Shown here piece by piece: positions 54,036-63,251 of a stretch of DNA of 63,780 bases. A program made the position numbers and the translations under genes. The notes beneath the pieces are model-generated. The model worked only from the letters and a program-made list of their open reading frames with translations. It did not search any database and was not told where the DNA came from. The stretch comes from Bacteriovoracaceae bacterium (GTDB taxonomy: Bacteria; Bdellovibrionota; Bacteriovoracia; Bacteriovoracales; Bacteriovoracaceae): assembly GCA_029865945.1 (NCBI GenBank), contig JARXAH010000020.1, forward strand, positions 1-63,780, read 5' to 3'. Every line of letters begins with the position of its first letter. The first letter of the stretch is position 1.

Positions 54036-54169
54036 AATTTCCTTTTCATGAAATAAATGGAGCGAACAACTCAAATATTGGAGCATGCAAAGCGTTTCCT
54101 TTCAAGAGATGAAGGGAGATATGTGATTTCTTTGGGAAATGTAACTAAATTTAAGATTAAATGAAAAAA

Positions 54170-54811
54170 TTATTCATTCATTAAAGAATTGAGAAAGTCT
54201 AATTGTGTAAGCGGCCCATTGTGTTCGAAATGAAACGTTTGTAATTTTACTTCTCTCGCAACTTCAATATTGGGAAGCGTATCATCAATGAAAAGCGTTT
54301 CTGTGGGATCAATCCCGCAACGCTTAATCACTTCCAAATAGGATTCTATTTTTGGTTTGCGAATGCCAAGGGTATGGGAATAATGCAGTTCTTTAAAATA
54401 GCTCTCCAAAACCTGAAAAGAACTAGTTGCCGGATAGCTTCGCTTTATGGACGACAAGTGCATCTCATTATTGTTACTGAGTAAATATAACTTATATTTC
54501 TTGGATAGCTTTTCTAGTACTTCTTTCCAGCCTGGAGCGGGGCCAACAAGAATTTTATCCCATGCTTCCATGATCGCTTGGTCTGTGACATGGGGATAGA
54601 TTTCAACAAGTTTACGGATGGCCGGTAAAAATTCTCTTTCGGAAATTTTCCCTTCATCCACTTTATTTAAAAGATCAGATTGCGCAAGTTGTTTGAAGTG
54701 AGTTTCAAGGGGAATTTTGGCAATTTCTTTAAAGGCATCAAAGCAGTGCTGATAGCTAATATGAAAGAGCACGCCTCCTAAATCAAAGAGAATATTTTTG
54801 ATAGGTTTCAT
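54170..54811 (-). CDS. HAD-IA hydrolase (YihX/epoxide-hydrolase-N-like)
   Basis: 213 residues. Motif I FDLGGVLF (Asp10) has Gly where other HAD phosphatases have the second Asp, as in the YihX and soluble-epoxide-hydrolase N-domain branch; LYLLSNNNEMHL, GIRKPKIESYLEV and TLFIDDTLPNIEVA are motifs II-IV. Cytoplasmic phosphatase of small sugar phosphates in relatives. Overlaps the transporter gene by 4 bases, so both are co-translated, which suggests the transporter and phosphatase handle related phosphorylated compounds (inference). Confidence 0.88.
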   Translation of the reverse strand: MKPIKNILFDLGGVLFHISYQHCFDAFKEIAKIPLETHFKQLAQSDLLNKVDEGKISEREFLPAIRKLVEIYPHVTDQAIMEAWDKILVGPAPGWKEVLEKLSKKYKLYLLSNNNEMHLSSIKRSYPATSSFQVLESYFKELHYSHTLGIRKPKIESYLEVIKRCGIDPTETLFIDDTLPNIEVAREVKLQTFHFEHNGPLTQLDFLNSLMNE

Positions 54812-55995
54812 CTTTTAAGCACCCCAAATCGCCTTGCAAGAAACGCAAAACTAAAGAGCCATCCAGTCGCAGTGGCCACGCCCATGATGGGAAGAAATTG
54901 TTCAATGGCCGGGATGGAAACCTTAACCACACCTAGGACTGTATTAAATAAACTTCCCGCCATCCGGTATCCAAAAACATCAATTAATTGTTTCGATCTA
55001 AAGCGCGCATCATAAGTTAATGATTCGTAAAATGTTTCTTTTACACAGCGAAATAAAGAATAATCAAGGGATTTAAAAAAGAGGGCCGAGTACATAATGA
55101 GGGAAAAGGAAGGGGAGAAAAAAGCAAAATATTGAAGCCCGCAGTTCGCAAGAATAACGATTAACAATAAATAACCCGGCGCCAAGAATTTTAGTAACAA
55201 CGGGGCCGCAAAAAACTGAAAAATTCCCGCATATAAATTGATATAGGAATAAAAACTTCCGTACTCAGAAGTTTGCTTCGCCACATCGGGAAATTGATCG
55301 GCCATGTGAATTTGAAAATTAAGCATGCTCAAAGTTCCCAGCACTTGGGAAAAAACAACCAAAATAAAAAGAAGTTTGAGAATGGGAAAACGGTGAAATT
55401 CTTTGATTCCAAATTTCTCGACTTTTGTAGATTTAATTTCATCTACTGGTTGATGACGATAAGCAATATTCATAAACAAAAGGGAGGGAAGAAGAAAAAC
55501 TCCCGTTAAAAAAAATAAAGCATAAGGATGCCAATGATCGGAAATCCAGCTTGCGCCAAAACCAGACAGGATCGGCCCAAAACTAGCAACTCCGGTCATG
55601 ATACCCACATAAAGTTTGTGTTTTTTTCCATGAAAGGTGGAATTAAAATAGGACCAAATTTGCTCGACGATCATGACGATGTAAATTTCTTTAAAAACGT
55701 TGATCGCGTAAATGATGGGCCCAATCTTATAAATCGCCGCTAACGTTCCAAGGGAAAAAAAGATGGCAAAAAAAAGTTGAGTAAAAAAAAGCGTTTTTTT
55801 GGGGCCAAGCTTACTTAGCATTAAGTTATAGAGGTAGAGTGTAACGACCAGGGCCACCCCCATGACGGCCTGGGCCTCAATTATGCGTCCCTTGCCAAAC
55901 ATTTCAATAAAGACTGGCACCGAAACGCTGCGAATAAAATTATATCCCGCAAGAACAAAAAAACCTGAGAGAGAAATTAGCCAAAAAGAATTCAT
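54808..55995 (-). CDS. MFS-fold transporter resembling ATP/ADP (Npt/TLC) carriers
   Basis: 395 residues, about 12 membrane helices. The segment VFKEIYIVMIVEQIWSYFNSTFHGKKHKLYVGIMTGVASFGPILSGFGASW and the later CVKETFYESLTYDARFRSKQLIDVFGYRMAGSL resemble the helix 4-5 and helix 10 regions of Npt-type nucleotide transporters, where KE-x-LYxPL and IDVxGxR are typical. Ordinary MFS is the alternative. If a nucleotide carrier, it could import host nucleotides in a predator or symbiont; that is speculation. Confidence 0.75.
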   Translation of the reverse strand: MNSFWLISLSGFFVLAGYNFIRSVSVPVFIEMFGKGRIIEAQAVMGVALVVTLYLYNLMLSKLGPKKTLFFTQLFFAIFFSLGTLAAIYKIGPIIYAINVFKEIYIVMIVEQIWSYFNSTFHGKKHKLYVGIMTGVASFGPILSGFGASWISDHWHPYALFFLTGVFLLPSLLFMNIAYRHQPVDEIKSTKVEKFGIKEFHRFPILKLLFILVVFSQVLGTLSMLNFQIHMADQFPDVAKQTSEYGSFYSYINLYAGIFQFFAAPLLLKFLAPGYLLLIVILANCGLQYFAFFSPSFSLIMYSALFFKSLDYSLFRCVKETFYESLTYDARFRSKQLIDVFGYRMAGSLFNTVLGVVKVSIPAIEQFLPIMGVATATGWLFSFAFLARRFGVLKR

Positions 55996-56007
55996 CGCAA
56001 GGGATTC

Positions 56008-56415
56008 TTAATTAGCTTTAGAGGGAGCTTTTTTGGCGGTCGTTCGTTTTATTTTCTTAACTTTTACTTTAGTCGTGCGTTTTACTTTTTCAATTTTCTT
56101 TTCGCCAAAACTCTTGAGAGAATTTTGTAATTCTCCTAATTCTACTTTTTTCTCTGCCCAGTATTTTTTAATGAGCGTCATGTCTTTGTTGATCGCCTTA
56201 TCAATAGATACTTCTAATTGTTTAATTTCTTTTTCTACACGCAATTTAATTTTTTTGATATCTGAGTGATTGACGAGTTGGGAAATATCTTTCATGCCTT
56301 GGTCGTAAACGTGCCTCGCTTGTTTTAAATATTGATCAAAATTTTTTGTTGGTAAATACTTACCGAGAGTTTCCTTCAAGTTCCAATCCTTTAAATCTTT
56401 TAAATTCCATGTCAT
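56008..56415 (-). CDS. helical protein with histone-like basic tail
   Basis: 135 residues. The first half is amphipathic helix (LKDWNLKETLGKYLPTKNFDQYLKQARHVYDQG), then a long lysine-rich helix, ending in a KKIEKVKRTTKVKVKKIKRTTAKKAPSKAN tail of repeated K-x-T-T/K units like histone H1 tails or AlgP-type proteins. It probably binds DNA or RNA, or anionic polymers. It precedes the transporter start by 12 bases. No family recognised. Confidence 0.7.
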   Translation of the reverse strand: MTWNLKDLKDWNLKETLGKYLPTKNFDQYLKQARHVYDQGMKDISQLVNHSDIKKIKLRVEKEIKQLEVSIDKAINKDMTLIKKYWAEKKVELGELQNSLKSFGEKKIEKVKRTTKVKVKKIKRTTAKKAPSKAN

Positions 56416-56456
56416 TTAAAACTCCTTTGGTTAATGTTCTCTTTCTCTCTTAGGAA

Positions 56457-58259
56457 TTATGCACTATATCCATTCGATTTGCCTATGGGAACTCGGTGCC
56501 CAAAACCAAAACTTTTTGGAAAGACTTTTAAGATGGGAGGAAACTGTTGTCGCTTGAATTCACTTTGCTGAAGTAGTTTACAAATTCTCTCCACCTCTTC
56601 CACTGGCGCACCTAATTTTGCAACATCGGATTTTGATAATTGGTCATCAAAGAGGGCAGACAAAATAAAATCAAGTAAAGAATAGGGCGGCAAGCTATCA
56701 CTATCTTTTTGATCACTTCTTAACTCTGCACTTGGCTCCCTTGAGATAATTCCCTCGGGGATGAGAGCGCCATTTTCGCGCCGATTAATATAGTTGGCCA
56801 ATTGATAAACCCAAGTTTTGTAGAGATCACCAATAACCGAAATCGCACCGACACTGTCGCCATAGAGAGTGCTATATCCCACCGCAATTTCTGATTTATT
56901 GGAAGTGTTGAGAACCATCGCATTGAGTTGGTTCGCAAAAACATAAAGTAATGTACCTCGCAAGCGACTCTGTACATTTTCGTCGGTTAATTTTTTTACT
57001 TCAAACCCGAGATGATCCTTGATCATATTTTTAGTGGTGGAGTGCAAAAATTTTATTGGCAAATGAGAGAGAGGCGTTTGCAAATTGAGACACAATTGCT
57101 TGCTTAGCTGAAAGCTCATTTCTTGGGAAAAAAATCCCGGCATATAAAGCGCAAAAAGTTTATATTCGCTTGAGGGGAGCGCAATCTTGGCAATTGTGAG
57201 AACTATGGCCGAATCGATTCCCCCCGAAAGGGCCACCAGCCAATTTTTGAGATGGGACCGCTTAGCGTACTCTTGAATGCCCAAGATAAGTGCTTGCAAA
57301 ATTCTTTCTAATTCTCTCTCGCTGAGCATTCTTAAATTTATTTTTTTTTCATCTCTAAGTTTAAAGCGCTCTTTTGAATAATATAAATTTTTATTTTCTA
57401 ATAATGGATCTACGGTTGTTTCTTTAAGCACAACTGAGATTTGATCTTCTTTAAATTCTTGAGCGCAAGAAAATTTATCAAGAGAAGGTTGATAAAAAAT
57501 ACTACCACCATCAAAAACTAACTCATCATCAGCAGAAACTTTATTTGCATAGGCAACATCGCACCCAAAGGTGCTGGCCAACTGCTTTACGCGATCTTTT
57601 CTTAAATCATTTTTTGATAGGTCAAAAGGACTTGCACTGAGACAAATAAGCAAATCTAATTTTGAATTTTCATCCTTTAAATTTTCACCTTTTAAACTTT
57701 TATTCCTGCAGATTTGTTTCAAAAGTGATAAGGGATTCTCTTTTGTTTCGATGCCCGAAGTTGCCCAGATATCTTCACATATTAAAACCCCAATACATTT
57801 GCCATGCCAATGCCAAATTTTTACGGATTTTCCGGGACTAAAATATTTTTTTTCATCGAAGATATCATCATTGGGCAGCAACATTTTTTGATGTAAAACC
57901 TCAATCAATTTTCCAGGTTGAATGAGGAAGGCCACATTCCCAGGCATTACCTCTCCCTCTACATACCTAAGACCACCGACAACAAAAGAAAGTTGGGGTG
58001 TCTCTTTCAAATTTTTAATTTCAGTGCTTAAAATTTCGAAATGTTTTTGATAGGAATTTCTAAATTCCCCGTTGAGAATTAAATCTTTTAAGGGATAACC
58101 GGACAAATACAATTCTGGATAAATAATTAATTTAGTATTTCCTGTGGAATTGGAAAGGGCGACTTCCTCTTTAATATGTTGCAGCAAGCGGGTAAACAGG
58201 TGGGGGAGATCCGCAAGTTGATCCAGAGGCTGGTGCAAAATTATATTCCAAGGCCGCAT
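56457..58259 (-). CDS. nadE: glutamine-dependent NAD+ synthetase NadE
   Basis: 600 residues with two domains. N-terminal nitrilase-type glutaminase: Glu49 in IIYPELYLSGYP, Lys in HQKMLLPND, Cys in VLICEDIW. C-terminal NAD synthase: PP-loop LVALSGGIDSAIVLT, TSNKSEIAVGYSTLYGDSVGA and PSAELRSDQKDSDSLPPY. It makes NAD+ from nicotinic acid adenine dinucleotide, glutamine and ATP in the cytoplasm. Monocistronic with a 91-base divergent gap to trmFO. Confidence 0.95.
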   Translation of the reverse strand: MRPWNIILHQPLDQLADLPHLFTRLLQHIKEEVALSNSTGNTKLIIYPELYLSGYPLKDLILNGEFRNSYQKHFEILSTEIKNLKETPQLSFVVGGLRYVEGEVMPGNVAFLIQPGKLIEVLHQKMLLPNDDIFDEKKYFSPGKSVKIWHWHGKCIGVLICEDIWATSGIETKENPLSLLKQICRNKSLKGENLKDENSKLDLLICLSASPFDLSKNDLRKDRVKQLASTFGCDVAYANKVSADDELVFDGGSIFYQPSLDKFSCAQEFKEDQISVVLKETTVDPLLENKNLYYSKERFKLRDEKKINLRMLSERELERILQALILGIQEYAKRSHLKNWLVALSGGIDSAIVLTIAKIALPSSEYKLFALYMPGFFSQEMSFQLSKQLCLNLQTPLSHLPIKFLHSTTKNMIKDHLGFEVKKLTDENVQSRLRGTLLYVFANQLNAMVLNTSNKSEIAVGYSTLYGDSVGAISVIGDLYKTWVYQLANYINRRENGALIPEGIISREPSAELRSDQKDSDSLPPYSLLDFILSALFDDQLSKSDVAKLGAPVEEVERICKLLQQSEFKRQQFPPILKVFPKSFGFGHRVPIGKSNGYSA

Positions 58260-58350
58260 AAGTATCCTTTTGACACTTCAATTCATTAAAAATTCTATGA
58301 AAATATTTCGATTTGGACTTTTAGTTTAATTTCACTTAAAAACTGAGGTC

Positions 58351-59808
58351 ATGATAACACGCCCGATAGATCTTTCCCAATTTTCTGAAGCTGATTCGAA
58401 ATCTCAATCTGATTCCAATAGAGAATTATCAAAAAATCCGCGTGTCATTGTGATTGGCGCTGGAATGGCAGGAACAGAAGCGGCCTGGATGTTGGCCAAT
58501 CATGGAATTGAGGTGCTCCTTTTTGAATCCAAAAGAATCAAAGCGACAGACGCGCAAAAATCGCTTCATTTTGCTGAACTGGTTTGCACCAATTCTCTCA
58601 AATCTTTAGACCCCATGTCAGCTCACGGATTATTAAAAGAAGAAATGGAGCAGTTGGGTTCCCTCATTTTGAAGCAGGCCAAAATTTTTGCTGTCCCCGC
58701 TGGACAGGCCTTGGCGGTAGACCGAGAACCTTTCGCCGCTTCAATTACGAAACTCTTAGAAGATCACCCACGAATAAAGATTATCGACGAAATTGTAATT
58801 AATCCAAGCGAGCTATTGCAAAAATATGATGCGGCCTTTGCCATCGTCGCCACCGGCCCACTAACTCATGAGGGCCTCACCACCTGGATGCAAAAGGAAA
58901 TAAGCGGTGAGGAAAATCTCTATTTTTATGATGCGATTGCCCCCGTCGTAGATGGAGACTCGCTCGATTACTCAAAACTATATTTTAAAGATCGCCACCT
59001 TGATCCGGCCTTGAGTGCCGACTATTTAAATGCCCCTTTTCATGACAAGGCCGATTACGAAAAATTTATGCATGCACTCGCAGAGGCCCCTCGAGTGGAT
59101 TTAAAAAGTTTTGAATCTCCTATTTATTTTGAGGCCTGTTTACCCATCGATGAAATGGCGAGACGAGGAATTCATACGGCGCGCTTTTCCTGTATGAAAC
59201 CTATCGGACTAGACCAACCTGGAATAAGAACTCCTTACGCCGTTGTGCAACTGCGAAAAGAAAATCTGAAAGGCACGTCCTTCAATATGGTGGGCTTTCA
59301 AACTCGCTTAACTTACGGGGCACAGCTAGAAGTTTTTCGGATGATACCAGGATTTGAGAATGCTCAATTTTTGAAACTAGGATCCATTCACCGCAATACT
59401 TATTTGCATGCAAAAAAAACATTAAATGATGATATGAGTTCTAAAAAATTACCTAGAATTTATTTTGCAGGACAGATGACGGGAGTGGAGGGTTACACGG
59501 AGAGCGCGGCCAGTGGACTTTTTGCGGCCATAGAAGTGTTACGACAATTGTTTCAAAAATCAGACGATGAACGATATTCCCTCACGTCTAAAACCATGAT
59601 GGGCGCGCTCATTTCGGCCATTAGGCAAATGGATAAACCAGTTCCTACTAATGCGAATTTTGGACTCTTTGAATCGCCGTCCATTCCCGTTGAATTATTG
59701 AAACAAAAGGGTGGGATTGATCGCAAAAAATATCGAAAAGAAATTATTATTGGTGAAGCGAGGATGGCCTTTAAGTCCTGGTACTCATATTGGCAAAAGA
59801 TAACATGA
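58351..59808 (+). CDS. trmFO: tRNA U54 methyltransferase TrmFO
   Basis: 485 residues. The folate- and FAD-dependent enzyme making m5U54 in the T loop of tRNAs. VIVIGAGMAGTEAAWMLANHGIEV is the FAD site; FAELVCTNSLKS carries the catalytic cysteine region, and LPRIYFAGQMTGVEGYTESAASGL is diagnostic of the TrmFO/Gid family. An N-terminal extension of about 27 residues is rich in Ser and Asp. GAGG precedes the ATG. Confidence 0.95.
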   Translation: MITRPIDLSQFSEADSKSQSDSNRELSKNPRVIVIGAGMAGTEAAWMLANHGIEVLLFESKRIKATDAQKSLHFAELVCTNSLKSLDPMSAHGLLKEEMEQLGSLILKQAKIFAVPAGQALAVDREPFAASITKLLEDHPRIKIIDEIVINPSELLQKYDAAFAIVATGPLTHEGLTTWMQKEISGEENLYFYDAIAPVVDGDSLDYSKLYFKDRHLDPALSADYLNAPFHDKADYEKFMHALAEAPRVDLKSFESPIYFEACLPIDEMARRGIHTARFSCMKPIGLDQPGIRTPYAVVQLRKENLKGTSFNMVGFQTRLTYGAQLEVFRMIPGFENAQFLKLGSIHRNTYLHAKKTLNDDMSSKKLPRIYFAGQMTGVEGYTESAASGLFAAIEVLRQLFQKSDDERYSLTSKTMMGALISAIRQMDKPVPTNANFGLFESPSIPVELLKQKGGIDRKKYRKEIIIGEARMAFKSWYSYWQKIT

Positions 59809-60698
59809 CCTCATCCATACTTATTATCATCGCAAGTTTTCTTTGGGCCCTTGATACCATCTGGCGCTATCCTCTTCTTGGAAAAGGCTTTGGCCCATTT
59901 ACCATTGTTCTCTGGGAGCATTTACTGGCCCTCTTTTTGCTCGCTCCCTTTTTTTGGGCAATCTTTTTAGAAAAAAAGCTCTATCAAGGTAAAATTATTT
60001 TTGCCCTTTTTTTTATTGGAATCTTTGGTTCGTGTTGGGCAACCTTGGCCCTCACCGCTGCTTTTCAATATTTAAATCCCTCCATTGTGATCTTGCTCCT
60101 TAAAATTCAGCCCATCGCTGTGGTACTGCTTGCGAGTATTTTTTTAAAAGAAAAAATTGGCCCGCAATTTTTAGCGTGCTTTCTTCTCTCCATGGTGGGG
60201 GTGGTGCTGATTTCTTATACGGGAGAAGATTTTTTTCCTTCCTTCAATAAGGATTCGGCCACGGGCTATTTACTAGGAATTTTTGCGGCCATCTCTTGGG
60301 GGATCACCACGGTTCTCGGACGCTACTTGGCGCTCAATACTTTTTTGCCCACCCAAATTGCGGGACTTCGCTATTTTTTTGGTCTGATTGGTTGCTTAAT
60401 GATCGTCAATTTTCAAGATAAATCCTTCCATCAACATTTGTCGGCGATCAAAGATTGGAATTTTTCCCAATCCATCCTCGTTATTGTTTCCATGACGGCC
60501 TTGACTTCGATGTTTATCTACTACAAAGGGCTCAATAAAACTCCGGCCAAGGTGGCGAGTATATTAGAAATGTTTTTCCCTCTCTTTGCAGTCGTCATCA
60601 ATTATATCGCTCTCGGAATTAAGCTCAACCCATATCAAATCGTGGGCGGACTCATTTTAATTTTTTCTGCATTTGTCATCCAACGCAAAAGCGTATAA
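59805..60698 (+). CDS. EamA/DMT family transporter
   Basis: About 297 residues with ten membrane helices in two EamA repeats, MTSSILIIIASFLWALDTIWRYPLL first and GYLLGIFAAISWGITTVLGRYL second. ALTAAFQYLNPSIVILLLKIQPIAVVLLASIFLKEKI is a typical EamA helix 3-4 segment. Exporter or importer of metabolites; substrate unknown. Start at 59805 overlaps trmFO (ATGA), so the pair is coupled. Confidence 0.88.
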   Translation: MTSSILIIIASFLWALDTIWRYPLLGKGFGPFTIVLWEHLLALFLLAPFFWAIFLEKKLYQGKIIFALFFIGIFGSCWATLALTAAFQYLNPSIVILLLKIQPIAVVLLASIFLKEKIGPQFLACFLLSMVGVVLISYTGEDFFPSFNKDSATGYLLGIFAAISWGITTVLGRYLALNTFLPTQIAGLRYFFGLIGCLMIVNFQDKSFHQHLSAIKDWNFSQSILVIVSMTALTSMFIYYKGLNKTPAKVASILEMFFPLFAVVINYIALGIKLNPYQIVGGLILIFSAFVIQRKSV

Positions 60699-60709
60699 TT
60701 ATTGGATCT

Positions 60710-61675
60710 ATGCAATTTTCCATCGATTTTTTATCCGTAACGGGACAACTTTCTCACGCGCTTAGGCTATGTACGGCCTTTGATCCCGAAGGAAAAATTT
60801 CCACACTTAAAATGGAGATAGGGGAGGAATCCGCCGGGGATCAGCTGCTCCAAAAAATGATCGTACAATCTCCCTGGGATAAATTTGAGTGGCTAAGAAA
60901 AGTTCCATTTTTGAAATCCTTAGGCCATCAAATTCCCGCACTCATTTTAAAAAAATTTTCGACAAATTCTTCACTCATTTTTAGTGAAGGAAATATTCCT
61001 CCCGCTCCTAGCGACCTTCTTTACCTCTATGATCTTAAGTCGCTCTACTTTTTAAGAGCTCTAAGGAATCACAATCCTGCCAAAATGGCGGTTAGCTCTC
61101 AATACTTAAAAGAGGCCGCCGGACTTAAAGCTGAAGTTCGTGTCATCCCGCCGCCTATTCCGACCGAAGATTTTCCTTATATTGAGGTCATCACCAATAA
61201 AAAATCGATTGCGGTTTTACTTCCTAAAAATGCTCATCACGATCTCACTTGGCTAAACCATTATCCTTCCACTCAAGATATTTTAATCTTGGGAGGAAGT
61301 CCTGATTGTGTAGTTCCTCTTCAAGATAGTATTAAGCGGCAAATTGAATTTTGCCACGGAACCATTCAGGCGGCCTATCTAGAATCTTTTTTAGTTTTTG
61401 ATTTTCTCTCCACCAGTGCGCTGCCGACCTATGGCCTATTGGCACTTGCTCATCAGTGTGTGGTGGCCACCAAAAATTCTGCCGTCATTCATGAATTTTT
61501 GCCCATGAGTGCGACCTTTACTTTTTCGAGAGATCCTTTGGAATTAGTGGATTCGCTCAATCTCATGAAGCAAGTTTACTTGTCGTTGGATTGGTCTGAG
61601 ATGCGCCGCTACGCCCTTCGCTTTAATGAAAAAAACTTTAAACAAAAAATGGAAAAATGGATATTTCCCGCATGA
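60710..61675 (+). CDS. GT-B-like glycosyltransferase, degenerate
   Basis: 321 residues. It has an N-terminal half with LLYLYDLKSLYFLRALRNH, then VSSQYLKEAAGLKAEVRVIPPPIP at the interdomain point where GT4 enzymes have VIPNG, and a second half with DFLSTSALPTYGLLALAHQCVVATKNSAVIHEF, resembling the E-x7-E region but with ALPTYG in place of the usual acid pattern. So the fold looks like GT-B while key residues differ. Overlaps the next gene by ATGA. Confidence 0.6.
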   Translation: MQFSIDFLSVTGQLSHALRLCTAFDPEGKISTLKMEIGEESAGDQLLQKMIVQSPWDKFEWLRKVPFLKSLGHQIPALILKKFSTNSSLIFSEGNIPPAPSDLLYLYDLKSLYFLRALRNHNPAKMAVSSQYLKEAAGLKAEVRVIPPPIPTEDFPYIEVITNKKSIAVLLPKNAHHDLTWLNHYPSTQDILILGGSPDCVVPLQDSIKRQIEFCHGTIQAAYLESFLVFDFLSTSALPTYGLLALAHQCVVATKNSAVIHEFLPMSATFTFSRDPLELVDSLNLMKQVYLSLDWSEMRRYALRFNEKNFKQKMEKWIFPA

Positions 61676-62787
61676 ATCAAGAACTTCTCCATGAAATTCA
61701 GCAGCTAAAATCCCATTTTGCTTGGTTTTCCGTAAACGCTGGAAGTGAAAAACATCTCATTGATGAAATTCGTGGACGTTTTCCTCAGTGGCGTTTTGCT
61801 TACTCACGGCCGGGAATGGTGACGTTTCGATTACCTTACCCGATGTCTGCCGAGGAATGTTTTTTTTATACCCCCTTTTTTGCTTTCGCCAGGAGATGGG
61901 GAGTCAGTTGGGAGCACGGAAGTTTTGAGCATATCGTTGAATTTTTGAAACAATTTAAAAATAGCGGCCATTGGCAGATCCATTTCTGGGAACAAGAATT
62001 ACTTGGGTTCGATGATGACATCATGAAGACTCTTGGCCAATTTTTAGTCCAAGAGACAAAGGCCACACTCAATCAACCCCCGTCCCCTGGGCCATTGGTT
62101 CACATGATTCGAATTTTGCGAGACGAATTTTGGCTCTCCATTCAATATTTCGGTCCCTCTCATGTGGGCGGTGTAGGAGGTGGGCCGTGGCCGGAATCCA
62201 ACCTTAACGAACCGATATTTTCCCCTCCCATCTCAAGAGCGTACCACAAGATAAAGAGTTCTTGGGCGATCCTAAGTCCTTCTGAACGACGAGGGCACTG
62301 GGTGGAGCTGGGGTGCTCTCCCGGTGGCGCCTTTCAATTTTTAGGAGAACAACAAAATAAAGTGACGGGGATCGATCCGGGAAAAATTGATGAACGAATC
62401 CTCAATTTCTTTGTGGAAAAAAATCCACAATCATTTCATTTTTTAAACGTTTCTGCCCAAAATCTTAATCCTCAATCCCTTCAATCCCAACTCGGATCAG
62501 TGGATTGGTTGGCGATTGATATGAACTTATCAGTCAAGCAGTCACTTAGTTATTCTGAGGCCATTATTCGAGAATTTAGCTCTCTAAAAGGTATTATTTA
62601 CACCTTTAAAATTTCTCATCCTGATATGATTCAACAACTTCCGGGAATTCAAATGAGGTTAAAGGATTATGGATTTCCTTATCAACTTTCCTTTCAGTGG
62701 GTATCCCACCGCAAAGAGTTTCTTCAGTTGGCGCTCAAGCAGAAAAATTTTACAACTATCTTGCCTAAAGACCTGTCAAGAGTATAG
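61672..62787 (+). CDS. RlmM/FtsJ-like rRNA ribose methyltransferase
   Basis: 371 residues. The N-terminal 180 residues look like THUMP-related RNA-binding (FAYSRPGMVTFRLPYPM); the C-terminal part is a RrmJ-type AdoMet fold with VELGCSPGGAFQFL, VTGIDPGKID, LAIDMNLS and a Lys in YTFKISHPDM, the acceptable D-K positions of the K-D-K-E set. RlmM makes 2'-O-methyl-C2498 of 23S rRNA in E. coli. Start 61672 overlaps the GT-B-like stop. Target not proven. Confidence 0.78.
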   Translation: MNQELLHEIQQLKSHFAWFSVNAGSEKHLIDEIRGRFPQWRFAYSRPGMVTFRLPYPMSAEECFFYTPFFAFARRWGVSWEHGSFEHIVEFLKQFKNSGHWQIHFWEQELLGFDDDIMKTLGQFLVQETKATLNQPPSPGPLVHMIRILRDEFWLSIQYFGPSHVGGVGGGPWPESNLNEPIFSPPISRAYHKIKSSWAILSPSERRGHWVELGCSPGGAFQFLGEQQNKVTGIDPGKIDERILNFFVEKNPQSFHFLNVSAQNLNPQSLQSQLGSVDWLAIDMNLSVKQSLSYSEAIIREFSSLKGIIYTFKISHPDMIQQLPGIQMRLKDYGFPYQLSFQWVSHRKEFLQLALKQKNFTTILPKDLSRV

Positions 62788-62843
62788 TATGAAGCATCCC
62801 AAATTTTTTGGAAAATTCCGTTAACTTTTCTTTAGGAGATTTT

Positions 62844-63083
62844 ATGAAGAAAATTTTAGTTCTTATGGTCGCTGCTTTATTAACAACTTCTTGTTTTAAC
62901 AAAGAAGAAGCAACTACTTCAACTACTGATGCTGCAAATACAAATGCTGCTGCACCACAAGCTGCTGTAGGCGCTGAACAAGCTCCAGCTACTGCTGATC
63001 AAGCTGCTGCTGACCAAGCTGCTGCTCCTGCTGATCAACAAGCTGCTGCTCCTGCTCAAGAAGCTGCTCCTGCTACTCACTAA
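62844..63083 (+). CDS. small Ala/Gln-rich lipoprotein
   Basis: 79 residues. MKKILVLMVAALLTTSC is a lipoprotein signal with TTSC lipobox; the mature part is a low-complexity Ala/Gln/Pro/Asp sequence with repeated AADQ/APAD units (QAAADQAAAPADQQAAAPAQEAAPATH). It is probably an extended outer-membrane spacer. AGGAG precedes the ATG at 62844; an earlier in-frame codon at 62808 lacks a site. Hairpin terminator follows. No function assigned. Confidence 0.8.
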   Translation: MKKILVLMVAALLTTSCFNKEEATTSTTDAANTNAAAPQAAVGAEQAPATADQAAADQAAAPADQQAAAPAQEAAPATH

Positions 63084-63108
63084 AAATTAAATTAATTTTT
63101 AATCAACA

Positions 63109-63149
63109 CTTTGTGGTCAAAAAAATATATTTTTTTCTTGGCCACAAAG
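63109..63149 (+). terminator. hairpin after the Ala-rich lipoprotein gene
   Basis: Twelve-base arms CTTTGTGGTCAA and TTGGCCACAAAG (one G-U pair) enclose a 17-base A/T loop, starting 26 bases after the stop codon at 63083. The T tract lies in the loop rather than after the stem, so it is a probable terminator or RNA-stabilising hairpin. Confidence 0.55.
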
Positions 63150-63216
63150 CTGATATTACTTTTCAAGTTTGCCTTTCCTCATTAAAATCAAATCAAATTT
63201 TCAAATGATCCTCAAA

Positions 63217-63222
63217 TATAAT
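63217..63222 (+). promoter_or_regulatory. -10 box candidate for the acidic protein gene
   Basis: TATAAT 30 bases before the ATG at 63252, with only a weak -35 upstream. It would give a leader of about 23 bases containing the CAGGAGAG site. Confidence 0.4.
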
Positions 63223-63251
63223 TTTTTCTTTAAACGTATCAGGAGAGTTTT

